The notes under the pieces are model-generated. The model was given only the letters and a program-made list of their open reading frames with translations. It had not been told where the DNA came from and did not search any database. Positions 26,295 through 35,361 of a DNA stretch of 64,000 nucleotides are shown one piece after another. The translations under genes were made by a program, and so were the position numbers. The stretch is from Halobacterium sp. CBA1132 (GTDB lineage: Archaea > Halobacteriota > Halobacteria > Halobacteriales > Halobacteriaceae), in contig NZ_BCMZ01000001.1 of the NCBI RefSeq assembly GCF_001485535.1, forward strand, positions 2,356,001 to 2,420,000, read 5' to 3'. The number at the start of each line of letters is the position of its first letter. Positions within the stretch are counted from its first letter, which is position 1.

Positions 26295-26717
26295 TTATCG
26301 TTCCATCAGCGTCGAGACGCGGGCGTTCTCCTTGAGTTCGACGCCGCCCTCGGGGACGGTCAGCGGCATCGGGCCGAGTTCCGTGGTGACGATGGAGGGG
26401 TGGTAGGCGCCGTTCTCGCGGAGTTCGCGGCGGGTCTGGACGCGCAGCGGCGCGCCCTCGCGCAGCGACTCGTTGAACTCGATCAGGTACGTGCCGGCTT
26501 TCAGCGTCCACCACTCGTACTCGTCGTCGGGGTCGCGGAGCGCGGACGCCAGCGGGCGGCGGTCCGCGTCGGCGAACTCGTCGCCGCCGAAGTCGAGGTG
26601 GCCGCAGTCGGCGACCTCGGAGACAGCCGCGACGGTCAAGTCGACGCCGTACTCGTGGACCTGCGTCTCCTCGTGGACGATGCCGTCGACGCGGTCGACG
26701 ATGTCTGCCCCGGGCAT
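26295..26717 (-). CDS. dUTPase/dCTP-deaminase family protein
   Basis: A 140-residue trimeric-dUTPase-fold protein. Family segments are HEYGVDLTVAAV near residue 22, KAGTYLIEFNESL near 73 and GGVELKENARVS at the end. It is shorter than typical dCTP deaminases and the strict dUTPase motifs are not all evident, so substrate specificity is uncertain; nucleotide-pool cleaning is the likely role. The ATG at 26717 starts MPGADIVDRVDGIVHEETQVHEYG. It converges on ahcY with R1 between them. Confidence 0.75.
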   Translation of the reverse strand: MPGADIVDRVDGIVHEETQVHEYGVDLTVAAVSEVADCGHLDFGGDEFADADRRPLASALRDPDDEYEWWTLKAGTYLIEFNESLREGAPLRVQTRRELRENGAYHPSIVTTELGPMPLTVPEGGVELKENARVSTLMER

Positions 26718-26762
26718 ACTTGGGCGGAGGTACGGCGACCACCGAGAAAAGCCGTGTGGCGG

Positions 26763-27575
26763 TCAGTCCCCACCACGGACGACGTGCCCGTACTTGAGCA
26801 GGGAGACGAACACGACGCCGCCGAGGACGTTCCCGGCCGTGGCGAACACGAGGAAGCGGCCGTAGGCGATGGGGCCGACGACGCCCGAGGCCACACCGAG
26901 GAGGACTTCGACGCTGCCGGCGATGCAGTGCGGGAGGTGGGCGATGCCGATGGTGGCAGCGACCAGCCACACGAAAAACGCGCGACTGAGCGTCTCCTGG
27001 GCGGCCGCGACCAGCCACGACATCAGCCCCATCAGCCAGCCGGCGAGCACGGCGCCCGCGAACAGCGCCGCGTTACCGTGTGCGACCAGCGGCGTGGCGA
27101 CCGCTTCGAACGCCGCGGCGTCGGCGATGCCGTACGCCGGGGCGACGACGACAGCGATACCCGCGAACACCGCGCCACCGACGACGTTCGCCGCGAACAC
27201 GACGCCCCAGAGACGGGCTAGCGACTGCCAGGTCGCGCGGCCGTCCAGCACCGGGAGAACGGCCAGCGTCGTGTGTTCGGTGAACAGTTCCGACCGCCCG
27301 ATAACGACGAACACGAACCCGACAGCGTAGGCGTTCGCGAGCGCTATCTCGAGCACCGGGTCGCCCCACTCGCCCGCGGCGAGCGCGACCACCACCGCCA
27401 TCAACAGCGGCCCGAATCCGATGTCGAGCCCCGCGGAGAGCGCGGAGAGCGCGAGGCCGTCCGTCGGTCGTTCGAGCTCGTTCAAGCCCTCCTCGAGCTG
27501 TTGACCGAGAATTCCCGTCGAGGACGTCTGCTCGTCCGCCGACGTCGACCCGGTGGCGTCACCCATTGGAATCAT
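26763..27575 (-). CDS. Formate/nitrite transporter family channel
   Basis: A roughly 270-residue FNT-family channel for small monovalent anions such as formate or nitrite. Six membrane helices are predicted, with the broken-helix region around GRSELFTEHTTLAVLPVLDG, the FNT signature. The N-terminus (about 60 residues) is cytosolic and acidic. Two ATG codons (27575 and 27566) are possible; 27575 is used here. No nitrite- or formate-metabolising gene is nearby, so the substrate is open. It is divergent from hjc. Confidence 0.85.
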   Translation of the reverse strand: MIPMGDATGSTSADEQTSSTGILGQQLEEGLNELERPTDGLALSALSAGLDIGFGPLLMAVVVALAAGEWGDPVLEIALANAYAVGFVFVVIGRSELFTEHTTLAVLPVLDGRATWQSLARLWGVVFAANVVGGAVFAGIAVVVAPAYGIADAAAFEAVATPLVAHGNAALFAGAVLAGWLMGLMSWLVAAAQETLSRAFFVWLVAATIGIAHLPHCIAGSVEVLLGVASGVVGPIAYGRFLVFATAGNVLGGVVFVSLLKYGHVVRGGD

Positions 27576-27678
27576 AGCAACGGCGACCAGCGTCAAAAAC
27601 TCCCCCGGCCGCGTGGCGCAAGCCTCCTATCCCCCGACTGCGTAGCCGTGGGTATGACAGCGGGCACGGGGTCGGAGC

Positions 27679-28173
27679 ATGTCTAACTCGAACGCGAAAG
27701 GCAATCGGCGGGAGCGCGAGCTCGTGAACGCGTTCGACGAGCGCGGCTTCGCGGTGATGCGCGCGCCCGCCAGCGGCGCGGCGACCGACCGAGAACTCCC
27801 GGACGTGCTCGCGGGCGACGGCAGCGTCTTCTACGCCGTCGAGGCGAAGTCCAGCGCGGGCGACCCCATCTACCTCACGGGCGAGGAGGTCGAAGCGCTG
27901 GTCTACTTCAGTCAGAACTTCGGCGCGAAACCGAAAATCGGCGTGCGCTTCGACCGTGAGGACTGGTACTTCTTCCACCCGGCGGACGTCTACCAGACCG
28001 ACGGCGGGAACTACCGCGTGAAGAAGGAGACCGCAATCGAGGACGGGGAGACGTTCGACGACCTGCAGGGTCACGGCGAGGACGACGCCGAGGACAACGA
28101 CATCGAGGACGTGCTGCACGCCGTCGAGCAGGGCGTGCTCACGCCCGAGGAAGCGGCGTCGATGCTCGACTAG
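27679..28173 (+). CDS. hjc: Holliday junction resolvase Hjc
   Basis: Structure-specific endonuclease that cuts four-way DNA junctions in recombination. The nuclease core shows [21 protein letters not shown] (catalytic Glu and basic residues), the metal-binding Asp in LPDVLAG, and the EAK of YAVEAKSS, the archaeal resolvase (PD-(D/E)XK) pattern. At 164 residues it is longer than crenarchaeal Hjc; the extra C-terminal 40 residues are acidic and end [12 protein letters not shown], as in other haloarchaea. The stop overlaps the SWIM-protein stop in CTAG at 28170-28173. Confidence 0.93.
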   Translation: MSNSNAKGNRRERELVNAFDERGFAVMRAPASGAATDRELPDVLAGDGSVFYAVEAKSSAGDPIYLTGEEVEALVYFSQNFGAKPKIGVRFDREDWYFFHPADVYQTDGGNYRVKKETAIEDGETFDDLQGHGEDDAEDNDIEDVLHAVEQGVLTPEEAASMLD

Positions 28174-28772
28174 TCGCGGCGTTCGAGGCGGCCGCGCGGG
28201 AACGAGTACCGGCGGAGGTCCTGCGGCGAGATGTCCTCCGGGGAGACGCCGCGCTCTAGCGGGTAGAGCACGTCGACGACGCGGTCGTCGGCGTCGTAGT
28301 CGCGGTTCGAGTGGTGGTCGGCGACCGACCAGCCGCGCTCGGCGATGCGGACGTCGCTCGCGCGGTCGTCCGTGGACTCGACGACGACCACGAGCTTGCC
28401 CGTCTCGCGGTCGACGGCGGTCTCGCCGGGGTCGAGCGTGCAGGCGTCGCAGTAGACGGGGTCGGCGGTCTCGCGGTCGACGAACAGGTCGTCGCCGCAG
28501 GCCGCACACGTCGCGTCGCGCTCGCCGGGCGCGGGGACTTCGCCGAGCGTTACGTCGATGGCGACGCGACGCAGGTGCTTGCAGCGGACGCCCCGGAACT
28601 GGTGGTCGGGACACGTGCACTCGCCGGCGTCGAGGTCGGCGTCGTAGACGTTGCCGGACGGCGACCGGACTTCGTAGGTTCCGTCGCCGAGCGCGGTCAC
28701 GGCCATCTCCTCGCGGCGGGCGCGGCGGCTCCGGTCGTCGGGCGGCTGTCGGGACTTCGTGGAGGGAGCCAT
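28170..28772 (-). CDS. SWIM zinc-finger protein
   Basis: A 200-residue protein. The SWIM motif CXCXnCXH is seen as [17 protein letters not shown] at about residues 51-67. A second Cys4 ribbon follows (CAACGDDL, then CDAC). The C-terminal 80 residues form a mixed domain with no recognised motif. SWIM domains bind DNA or protein, and some archaeal forms sit near recombination genes, as here with hjc, but the role is inferred only. An in-frame ATG at residue 23 ([13 protein letters not shown]) is an alternative start. Confidence 0.85.
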   Translation of the reverse strand: MAPSTKSRQPPDDRSRRARREEMAVTALGDGTYEVRSPSGNVYDADLDAGECTCPDHQFRGVRCKHLRRVAIDVTLGEVPAPGERDATCAACGDDLFVDRETADPVYCDACTLDPGETAVDRETGKLVVVVESTDDRASDVRIAERGWSVADHHSNRDYDADDRVVDVLYPLERGVSPEDISPQDLRRYSFPRGRLERRD

Positions 28773-28942
28773 ACCACAGTGTAGGGCTTGGAGACGCCTA
28801 AACCCCGCAAAATCGGGGTGGCTATACGGCTCCGAACCCTACTAGTTCGGACGACGAATCGCCGACGGCGACGCGACCCGCGACTCGCGGCCGGCGTGAC
28901 GGCTTCGAAGCGCTTTTGCCCGGGCCGGCGAAATCCCGCAGT

Positions 28943-29143
28943 ATGTCTGAAGGGCCCGACGCCCGCCTCGAAGCGGGTATCGCCATCCTGTCTACGCTGG
29001 TCTTCATCGCCATCCTCGTGGCCGCCGGCACGATGTCCGAAGGGTTCGGTGAGACCGGCGCCTACGGCGTCATCGTGGCTGTCGTCGTCTTCATTCTCGT
29101 GATGGCCGGCGTGGGCTACTGGCTGTCCGGCAAGCAGGAGTAG
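28943..29143 (+). CDS. Small two-helix membrane protein
   Basis: A 66-residue protein with two predicted membrane helices (about residues 12-30 and 43-61), a short loop MSEGFGETG and a charged end SGKQE. It resembles the small haloarchaeal DUF7472-like proteins, function unknown. The ATG at 28943 is the first in frame. The preceding 170 bp hold a small hairpin CCCCG-CAAAAT-CGGGG at about 28803-28818. Its stop abuts the priL stop on the opposite strand. Confidence 0.75.
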   Translation: MSEGPDARLEAGIAILSTLVFIAILVAAGTMSEGFGETGAYGVIVAVVVFILVMAGVGYWLSGKQE

Positions 29144-30235
29144 TCAGGCTTCGGCGTCGTCCGCTTCCGCGTCCTCGTTCTCGCGCTCGCGCCAGTCCTC
29201 CAAGTCTTCGTCTTCTTCGTCGTCGAGTTTCGCCTCGTAGTACGACAGCGGGTGGTTGATGGCGTCGCAGAGGTCGTCGGGATTCACGCAGTCACCGTAG
29301 GCCTTCATCGTCGCACACGACGGCGCCGTGTACTCCGTGGGGCTGGACTCCCCGCGGATGTGGTCGGTCTGGTAGCGAGTCATCTCCTCGCCGAACCCCG
29401 GGTTCACCTTGTAGATGTCGACGATTTCGTCGGTCGTCAGCCCGATGTTCGCGAGGAACGTCGTGATGGCGAACCGGCTGTGGTGGGGGAGGTGTTCGCC
29501 GCGCTGCACTTGGTCTAAGAGGTGCTGCATGCACGGCGGGAACAGTTCCGGGACGACCGTGTCGATTTCGCGCGTGAGGTCCATCTCCGAGAGCACGTCC
29601 CGGACCGCGGCCTCCGGGCCTTCGAGGGCGTCGGCGACCTCGTCGGGGACGTTCAACGGCAGGCCCTCGGCGACCCGCTCGCGGACGGCTTCGCGGAGGA
29701 GCGTGTCGAGTTCGGGTTCGTCGACGGGGACGCGGCCGTCGGAGAGCGCGCGGTTGACGAGGCGCCACTTGTCCGGGCGCAGCGACGACGACAGCAGGAG
29801 GTACGTCGGCACGTCCACGTCGTAGCCGTCCTGCGTGGCGTGGACGTGGCTCGTCAGGTCGAACTCGCGGAGGAGGTCCTTCCGGGAGAGGCTGGCGTCG
29901 TCGCCGACGCTCTTCAGTTCGGCGTCGTCGGTCTCGTCGGCGGTGAAACGCTCGTAGGCAGCGTTGGCTTCGGCGTCGGCGTACTTCCGCACGAGCACGT
30001 GTTCGTCGACGACCGAGACGAGCACGCGCGCCACGGGGTAGGAGAGCAGCTCCACGCGGTCCGAGCGCGCGCGCTCGCCGACCTCGCCGTTCGTGAGCGA
30101 CCCGACGACGCGTTCGCGGGCGCGCTCGACGACCGCGTCGTCCTCGGCGACGACCGCCGCGAGGTCCACCCCGGCCTCCTGGACCGCCTGCCGGGATTCG
30201 CCGAGGAACGGGTAGCGAGCGTGGCGCGCGTTCAT
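29144..30235 (-). CDS. priL: DNA primase large subunit
   Basis: Regulatory subunit of the archaeal primase, which makes primers with PriS. The 363 residues contain the C-terminal Fe-S cluster ligands FPPCMQHLL, SCATMKAYGDC and DDLC, and the conserved FAITTFLANIGLTTDEIV. The tail is acidic (EDEDLEDWRERENEDAEADDAEA). The ATG at 30235 starts MNARHARYPFLGESRQAV, the family N-terminus; the longer open frame upstream crosses the divergent gene. priS is not in this window. Confidence 0.95.
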   Translation of the reverse strand: MNARHARYPFLGESRQAVQEAGVDLAAVVAEDDAVVERARERVVGSLTNGEVGERARSDRVELLSYPVARVLVSVVDEHVLVRKYADAEANAAYERFTADETDDAELKSVGDDASLSRKDLLREFDLTSHVHATQDGYDVDVPTYLLLSSSLRPDKWRLVNRALSDGRVPVDEPELDTLLREAVRERVAEGLPLNVPDEVADALEGPEAAVRDVLSEMDLTREIDTVVPELFPPCMQHLLDQVQRGEHLPHHSRFAITTFLANIGLTTDEIVDIYKVNPGFGEEMTRYQTDHIRGESSPTEYTAPSCATMKAYGDCVNPDDLCDAINHPLSYYEAKLDDEEDEDLEDWRERENEDAEADDAEA

Positions 30236-30334
30236 CGACTCCTTTCTTGCGAGCGGACGCCGATAAACACCCCGGCTCGGACCCGCCCCAGCAGCGACCG
30301 AAGGGCTATCGGTGGCGGACGGCCAAGTGTGGGT

Positions 30335-30943
30335 ATGCTCGCGCGTGGCCCGTGGAAGTGGACGTACGCATTGCCGGCGGCGGTCGTCGGCGCGGCGCTG
30401 TTGTTCGTGTCGTCGCTGTGGGGCGTCGCGGCGCTCGCGCTCTCGGCATTCGTCGTCTGGTTCCACCGCGACCCCGAGCGAACGCCCGAGGGGCAGGGCG
30501 TGCTCACGCCCGCGGACGGCAAGGTGTCGGTGATTCGTGAGACCGACGACGGCCGCGTCCGCGTGGGCGTGTTCATGAACGTCCACGACGTGCACGTGAA
30601 TCGCGCGCCGCTCGCCGGCACGGTCGAGGCCGTCGACCACCGCGAGGGCGGCCACCGCCCCGCCTTCGACAAGGAGTCCGAGCACAACGAGCGCGTCCGC
30701 GTCACGTGCGACGACTACGAGGTCGTCCTCATCGCGGGCGCGTTCGCCCGCCGCATCCACCCCTACGTCGAGCCCGGCGACGACCTCGCGCGCGGCGACC
30801 GCATCAGCCACATCTCCTTCGGCAGCCGCGCGGACGTGATTCTCCCCCTGGAGTACGACCGCGACGACCTCCGCGTGGAGAACGGAGAGCGCGTCAGCGC
30901 AGGCGAAACGGTGGTGGCGCGCCGGTCCCCGGACCGCGAGTAG
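30335..30943 (+). CDS. Archaetidylserine decarboxylase (PSD-A type)
   Basis: A 202-residue pyruvoyl-dependent lipid decarboxylase that converts archaetidylserine to archaetidylethanolamine at the membrane. Two hydrophobic helices span about residues 10-42. The catalytic segments are VGVFMNVHDVHVNRAPL and, at the self-cleavage site, SFGSRADV, where Gly-Ser would be cut to give the pyruvoyl group. In haloarchaea this type (PssD) works with archaetidylserine synthase and is linked to archaeosortase-dependent surface-protein anchoring; neither partner gene is adjacent here. GCTATC about 27 nt upstream of the ATG is a weak promoter candidate. Confidence 0.9.
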   Translation: MLARGPWKWTYALPAAVVGAALLFVSSLWGVAALALSAFVVWFHRDPERTPEGQGVLTPADGKVSVIRETDDGRVRVGVFMNVHDVHVNRAPLAGTVEAVDHREGGHRPAFDKESEHNERVRVTCDDYEVVLIAGAFARRIHPYVEPGDDLARGDRISHISFGSRADVILPLEYDRDDLRVENGERVSAGETVVARRSPDRE

Positions 30944-30999
30944 GGAAAGGGAGAACAGCCGCCACCACTATTTTGATGGACACGCGACAACTCTGGTGT

Positions 31000-31122
31000 A
31001 TGTCCATGAGCAAGTCGTCGATGGGCGGCGGTACCGGCCTCACGACACTCATCGGCTACCTGGTGTTCCTCGCGGCGCTCGGCGTCGCGCTCGTCGCGAC
31101 CTACCTGACGCTGACGCCCTGA
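31000..31122 (+). CDS. 40-residue single-helix membrane peptide
   Basis: A very small protein: MSMSKSSMGGG, then one hydrophobic helix (LTTLIGYLVFLAALGVALVA) and the end TYLTLTP. Supported by codon usage, a plausible TATA element (CTATTTTGA, about 30 nt upstream of the ATG at 31000) and its own stop. A second ATG at 31006 is equally possible. Function unknown; small single-helix proteins of this type are common in haloarchaea. It converges on pcn, with an R1 repeat between them. Confidence 0.65.
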   Translation: MSMSKSSMGGGTGLTTLIGYLVFLAALGVALVATYLTLTP

Positions 31123-31163
31123 CCAACTGCCGAGAACGTAGCGAGCGTTGCTAACCGAGAGCA

Positions 31164-31345
31164 AGCATCCGCGAGCGAGCGGTCCAACGGACCCGAGCGA
31201 AGCGGTTCACTCCGCGACCGAACGTAGTGAGGGAGCGGAGGCCGACGACTGAGCGGAACGAAGTGAAGCGAAGGAGGAGTGCTTTTTCCGCAAGTTTTTG
31301 CAAGTGAGGCGCGCGCAGCGCGCCGAGCGCAGGAAAAAGTGCGAG
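31164..31345 (-). repeat. R1 structured repeat, copy 2 (after pcn)
   Basis: A 182-bp element read on the minus strand, beginning CTCGCACTTTTT right after the pcn TAA and ending GCGGATGCT. Hairpin I is GGCGCGC-TGC-GCGCGCC, the invariant core is at 31281-31300, hairpin II has arms CTCCGC/GCGGAG, and hairpin III is GGTCC/GGACC. The last 45 bp are nearly identical to copy 1. Confidence 0.75.
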
Positions 31346-32089
31346 TTAGTCGCTCTGGATGCGCGGCGCGAGCATGTAGGTGACGTGACCCTGCGCTTCG
31401 GCGATGTCGAAGTGAATCTTGACCGGGTACTCGTCGCCGAGTTCGAGTTCGACCTCCGCGTCCTTCGGAATGGCCTTGTTCATGTCCTTGAGGTAGTCGA
31501 GACTGAACAGGCTGTGGGCGTCGCCCGCTTCGAGGTCGATGAGGTCGTCGCGGGTGAGTTCGAGGTGGACGTCGTCGGTGTCGCCCTCCGCGTCGACGTA
31601 GAACAGTTCGTCGGCGGCGTCGACGCCGAGCGCGATGTGGTCCGAGACCATGTCGGCGGCGCGGACGGAGCGGTCGATGTCGGCGCCCTCGATGACGACG
31701 TTCGCGGAGAGGTCCAGGTCCGGGATGTCGGGTTCCTGCCGGATGGAGTCGGGGTCGATGAGCGCGAGCGTGTACTCGAGGCCGTCGATTTGGATGTGGA
31801 GCTTGCGGGTCTCCTCGTCGAGTTCGAGTTGGACGAGCTGGTCGGCGTCGGCCATCCCGGCGATGTCCTCCAGTCGGGAGAGGTTGACGCCGATGATGCC
31901 GCCGTCGGCTTCGTAGGATTCGAACGCGGCCGACCCGAGGTCGAGGTCGACCATGCCGACGTTCGCGGGGTCGACAGCGCGGATGGAGAGGCCGTCTTCG
32001 TCGAGGTGGATTTTGCATTCGTCCACCAGCACGCTCACGGAGTCCAGCGTTTCCCGGAGCGTGTCGGCGCTCACAATCGCCTTGAACAT
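31346..32089 (-). CDS. pcn: DNA polymerase sliding clamp (PCNA)
   Basis: Homotrimeric ring clamp for replicative polymerases and repair enzymes. The 247 residues contain the two-domain PCNA fold: [20 protein letters not shown] at the start, the [13 protein letters not shown] strand-loop, a long interdomain region, and the C-terminal [22 protein letters not shown]. The surface is very acidic, as in Haloferax PCNA. The ATG at 32089 is preferred over an in-frame ATG six codons upstream because a TATA-like CTAAAAAG lies about 27 nt before it. Confidence 0.97.
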   Translation of the reverse strand: MFKAIVSADTLRETLDSVSVLVDECKIHLDEDGLSIRAVDPANVGMVDLDLGSAAFESYEADGGIIGVNLSRLEDIAGMADADQLVQLELDEETRKLHIQIDGLEYTLALIDPDSIRQEPDIPDLDLSANVVIEGADIDRSVRAADMVSDHIALGVDAADELFYVDAEGDTDDVHLELTRDDLIDLEAGDAHSLFSLDYLKDMNKAIPKDAEVELELGDEYPVKIHFDIAEAQGHVTYMLAPRIQSD

Positions 32090-32114
32090 ATGCGAATTGC
32101 TACGCAATCAGGGA

Positions 32115-32122
32115 CTAAAAAG
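32115..32122 (-). promoter_or_regulatory. TATA box of pcn
   Basis: CTTTTTAG on the minus strand, centred about 29 nt upstream of the pcn ATG at 32089, is the expected position for a leaderless haloarchaeal promoter. Confidence 0.6.
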
Positions 32123-32250
32123 CCCCACGTTCCGCGTGCGCGCGTGAATCGCAGGACAGCGACAAGGTGGGCACGAGCCGGCGGTCACGCCGTGACCGCG
32201 CGCCGACTACCCGACGAGGCCCGCGCGTGGGTCAGGTTGACGAGACCACC

Positions 32251-32280
32251 GTTAAGCCCGCTTAATCCGGCTTAATCCGG
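32251..32280. promoter_or_regulatory. Tandem CTTAATCCGG repeats upstream of a DUF4382 gene
   Basis: CTTAATCCGG occurs twice head to tail (32261-32280), preceded by the related GTTAAGCCCG (32251-32260). The array sits 60-90 nt before the ATG at 32343 and upstream of the probable TATA element CCTTTTACG (about 32307-32315), where an activator could bind. Confidence 0.4.
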
Positions 32281-32342
32281 CGGTCGACCGGGTTCAGGGC
32301 TTGGCCCTTTTACGTGTGTGTGGGCCGTCGGGTCGAACGCAC

Positions 32343-33791
32343 ATGAGACGCACCGCAGCCAGTCTACTCGTGGCCGCGCTCGTGATGGTCGCCGGCTGTG
32401 CCGGCGGCATCGCGGGTCCGAACGGCGCACAGACAACAGACAACGGAGGCGACGGCACCGTGTCGTTCTACGTGAGCGACGAACAGAACGCAATCGGCCA
32501 GTTCGAGCACCTGAACGTGACCGTGACGAGCGTCGGATTCGCGCAGAGCGCCGACGCGGACGCGAACGCGTCCGGTAACTGGACCATCGAGACCGACAGC
32601 GAGGGCGGCCTCGAAGTCGGCCTCGTGGGGAACCTCACGGCTGGTGAGAACGCCACCGTGACCGTCACTCACGACGGCGAAGTGGTCGAGAACGCGACCG
32701 TCGAAGTCGACGACGCCGACGTGAGCGTGACGACGGACGCGAACGGCACGGTGACCGTCGCCGTGCCCGCCGACGCTGACGAATTCGCGCTGACCGCCAG
32801 CACGGACGGCGACAGCGCGTACGGTGAGACCGAGGCCTCGCTCGAAGCCGAGTACGAGGCCGACGACGACGACGACGAGAACGAGACGGAGTGGGTCGAG
32901 CGCGACGTCGACTCGCGCGTCGTCGACCTGACCGAACTGCAGGGCGCGAACGCGACCCTGCTCGGGAACGTCAGCGTCCCCGCGGGCGAGTACGAGACGG
33001 TGTTCGTCCACGTCGGCGAGGTCGAGGGAACGCTCGAGACGGGCGAGCAGGTGAACGTGAAACTGCCGAGTCAGAAGCTCCACCTCAACAAGGACGTCAC
33101 CGTCACCGAGAGCGGGAGCGTGGAGTTCGTCTTCGACATCACGGTGTTCGAAGCCGGTAACAGCGGGAAGTACATCCTGAAGCCGGTCGCCAGCGAGTCC
33201 GGGACCGACGTCCCCATCGAGCGCGTGGACGTCGAGACGGACGGCGAGGCCGAACTCGAAGCGAACTTCGTCGGGAACGTGACCGCCGGCGAGAACGCTA
33301 CCGTGCGCGTCACGCAGGACGGCGAGCCGGTGGAGAGTGCGACGGTCACCGTGAGCGAGGACGTGACGGTGACGACCGACGCGAACGGCACGGCGACGGT
33401 TTCCGTGCCCGAGAACGTCGAGGAGCTGGAAGTCGACGTCGAGACCGCAGAGGACAGCGCGTACGGCGAGGCCGAAGCCGAACTGGAAGTCGAGTTCGGT
33501 GATTCCGACGACAGCGACAGTGACGCCGACAGCGAACTCGAACTCGGCGCGGTCCTCGAAGGCAGTCTCGCGCCCGGCGAGAACGCCACCGTCGTCGTGA
33601 CCGACGGCGACGGCGAAGCCGTCGAGGACGCCACGGTCGCCGTCGACGGCGAAGTCGTCGGGGAGACGAACGCGGACGGCGAACTGTCGTTCGCGGTGCC
33701 GGCGGACGTGAGCCTCGACACCGAGGTGACCGTGACCGCGGACGGCGAGACGATTACGTTGGACTCGACGACGGCTGCCGCGGCGAACTGA
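32343..33791 (+). CDS. DUF4382 lipoprotein with inserted and tandem beta-repeats
   Basis: A 482-residue exported lipoprotein (lipobox MVAGCAG). The DUF4382 core is split. Its first part (GTVSFYVSDEQNAIGQFEHLNVTVTSVGF) is followed by a repeat of about 90 residues, then the core resumes at EWVERDVDSRVVDLTELQGANATLLG and ends near YILKPVASESGTD. Two more copies of the repeat follow to the C-terminus. Each repeat has the form LVGNLTAGENATV, a VEDATV-type strand, and TTDANGT, like a carboxypeptidase-regulatory or Ig-like fold. The paralogue at 15436 has an uninterrupted core. Sequons are frequent. It is probably a surface protein; function unknown. Confidence 0.87.
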   Translation: MRRTAASLLVAALVMVAGCAGGIAGPNGAQTTDNGGDGTVSFYVSDEQNAIGQFEHLNVTVTSVGFAQSADADANASGNWTIETDSEGGLEVGLVGNLTAGENATVTVTHDGEVVENATVEVDDADVSVTTDANGTVTVAVPADADEFALTASTDGDSAYGETEASLEAEYEADDDDDENETEWVERDVDSRVVDLTELQGANATLLGNVSVPAGEYETVFVHVGEVEGTLETGEQVNVKLPSQKLHLNKDVTVTESGSVEFVFDITVFEAGNSGKYILKPVASESGTDVPIERVDVETDGEAELEANFVGNVTAGENATVRVTQDGEPVESATVTVSEDVTVTTDANGTATVSVPENVEELEVDVETAEDSAYGEAEAELEVEFGDSDDSDSDADSELELGAVLEGSLAPGENATVVVTDGDGEAVEDATVAVDGEVVGETNADGELSFAVPADVSLDTEVTVTADGETITLDSTTAAAAN

Positions 33792-33898
33792 CGACGCGCT
33801 GACTGCGGGCGACTCTTCTCGCGTTTTCGGGGTGATACGCCGTAACACCCACAACGACGCGGTTTTCAGTCCGGGCGCTCTACGTCCCGTAACTGACT

Positions 33899-34675
33899 AT
33901 GGGGAACGGTAAAGACAAGTACTACAACAAGTCCAAGCAGGAGGGCTACCGGACGCGAGCGGCGTACAAGCTCCAGCAGATCGACGACGAGTTCGACGTA
34001 CTCTTTGGCGGCGCGACGGTCGTCGACCTCGGCGCAGCGCCGGGCGGCTGGCTGCAGGTCGCCGCCGAGGAGACCGGCGCGCGCGGGAAGGTCGTCGGCG
34101 TGGACTTCCAGCGCATTGACGAACTGGAGGACCCCGACGCGGGCGTCCAGACCATCAAGGGCGACATGACCGAGGAGAGCACGCGCGAGGACATCGAGCG
34201 CGCCGCGCCGGGCGGCGTCGATGTCGTCATTTCGGACATGGCGCCGAACATGACCGGCGAGTACAATCTCGATCACGCGCGCTCGGTCCACCTCGCGCGG
34301 ATGGCGCTGGACACGGCCCGCGAACTGTTGAACGACGGCGGGCACTTCGTCGCGAAGGTCTTCGACGGGCAGGACTTCCAGGACTACCTCGCGGACGTCG
34401 AGGAGGAGTTCGCGTTCACGCGGACGTACACGCCGGACGCCTCCCGCGACTCCTCGTCAGAGCTGTACGTGGTCGCGAAGAACCGCGTGAACGCGCCCAT
34501 CGAGAAGGGCGACACGCTGGAGGTCGAAATCGTCGACGAGGGCGACGAGGGCGACGGCGTCGCGAAAGTCGATGGCTACACGCTGTTCGTCGCGGACACC
34601 GACGCCGGCGAGACCGTCGAGGTCGAAGTGACCGACGTGAAGCCGAACTTCGGGTTCGCGAAGCGCCGCGACTAG
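33899..34675 (+). CDS. rlmE: 23S rRNA 2'-O-ribose methyltransferase RlmE with TRAM domain
   Basis: An AdoMet-dependent methyltransferase of the RrmJ/FtsJ family, modifying a uridine in the large-subunit rRNA. The N-terminal 195 residues contain the AdoMet motif VVDLGAAPGGWLQVA, the catalytic Asp in VVISDMAPNMTG, the Lys in HFVAKVFDG and the Glu in SSELYVVAKN, completing the K-D-K-E pattern. The C-terminal 60 residues form a TRAM RNA-binding domain (IEKGDTLEVEIVDEGDEGDGVAKVDGYTLFV). This fusion is typical of haloarchaea. The stop overlaps that of the transporter gene in CTAG. Confidence 0.95.
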   Translation: MGNGKDKYYNKSKQEGYRTRAAYKLQQIDDEFDVLFGGATVVDLGAAPGGWLQVAAEETGARGKVVGVDFQRIDELEDPDAGVQTIKGDMTEESTREDIERAAPGGVDVVISDMAPNMTGEYNLDHARSVHLARMALDTARELLNDGGHFVAKVFDGQDFQDYLADVEEEFAFTRTYTPDASRDSSSELYVVAKNRVNAPIEKGDTLEVEIVDEGDEGDGVAKVDGYTLFVADTDAGETVEVEVTDVKPNFGFAKRRD

Positions 34676-35361
34676 CTCGGGCGACCGAGCAGCCGGCGGA
34701 CACCGTAGACGAACGGCGTGTCCGCGAGCGCGATGGCGAGCTTGAGAAGGTACTGGCCGACGATGAGGCCGAGAATCTGGTTCGTGCCGTAGACGGGACC
34801 GACGCCGAACAGCTGGGGGGCCACCCAGAACGCGACGGTGACGAAGATGACGGTGTCGATGATTTGGCTGGTGGCCGTCGAGCCGATGTTGCGCAGCCAG
34901 AGGTACGCGCCGTCGGTGCGCTCGCGGATGGCGTGGAACGCGAGCACGTCCCAGTTCTGACTGACGACGTACGCCAGCAGGCTGCCCGCCACGATGTTCG
35001 CTGAGGACCAGAGGACGGACGCGAACTCGGACTGGCCGACGCCGGAGAACGGCGCGATGGGCGCCGCGATGGTGGTGTAGACGAGCGCGAGCATCACGAG
35101 CGTCATCGCGAACCCGACGTTGACGAGGACTTGCGCGGCGCGCTTGCCGTACAGTTCGGAGTAGCAGTCCGACGCGAAGAACGTCAGCGCGTACGCCAGC
35201 GCCGCGCCCGGCATCACGAGTGCTGTGCCCGTGAACGGGAGTTCGAACGGAATCTGGAACAACAGCAGTTTCGACGCCGTCAACTGGGCGGTGACGAGCG
35301 CGGTGACGAACAGGCCGACGAGCGCGACCTGGCCGGCGACGAGGCGGTCCTCACTCCGCAT
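34672..35361 (-). CDS. Queuosine-precursor-type transporter (YhhQ/VUT family)
   Basis: A 229-residue membrane protein with six or seven predicted helices and the YhhQ-family segments ASDCYSELYGKRAAQ and RNIGSTATSQIIDTVIFV. Bacterial members import 7-deazaguanine precursors such as preQ0; in archaea the same bases feed archaeosine in tRNA, so uptake of an archaeosine precursor is the likely but unproven role. The gene starts (ATG at 35361) inside the last codons of an upstream RHH regulator gene, an 11-nt overlap, so the two are translationally coupled. Confidence 0.87.
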   Translation of the reverse strand: MRSEDRLVAGQVALVGLFVTALVTAQLTASKLLLFQIPFELPFTGTALVMPGAALAYALTFFASDCYSELYGKRAAQVLVNVGFAMTLVMLALVYTTIAAPIAPFSGVGQSEFASVLWSSANIVAGSLLAYVVSQNWDVLAFHAIRERTDGAYLWLRNIGSTATSQIIDTVIFVTVAFWVAPQLFGVGPVYGTNQILGLIVGQYLLKLAIALADTPFVYGVRRLLGRPS

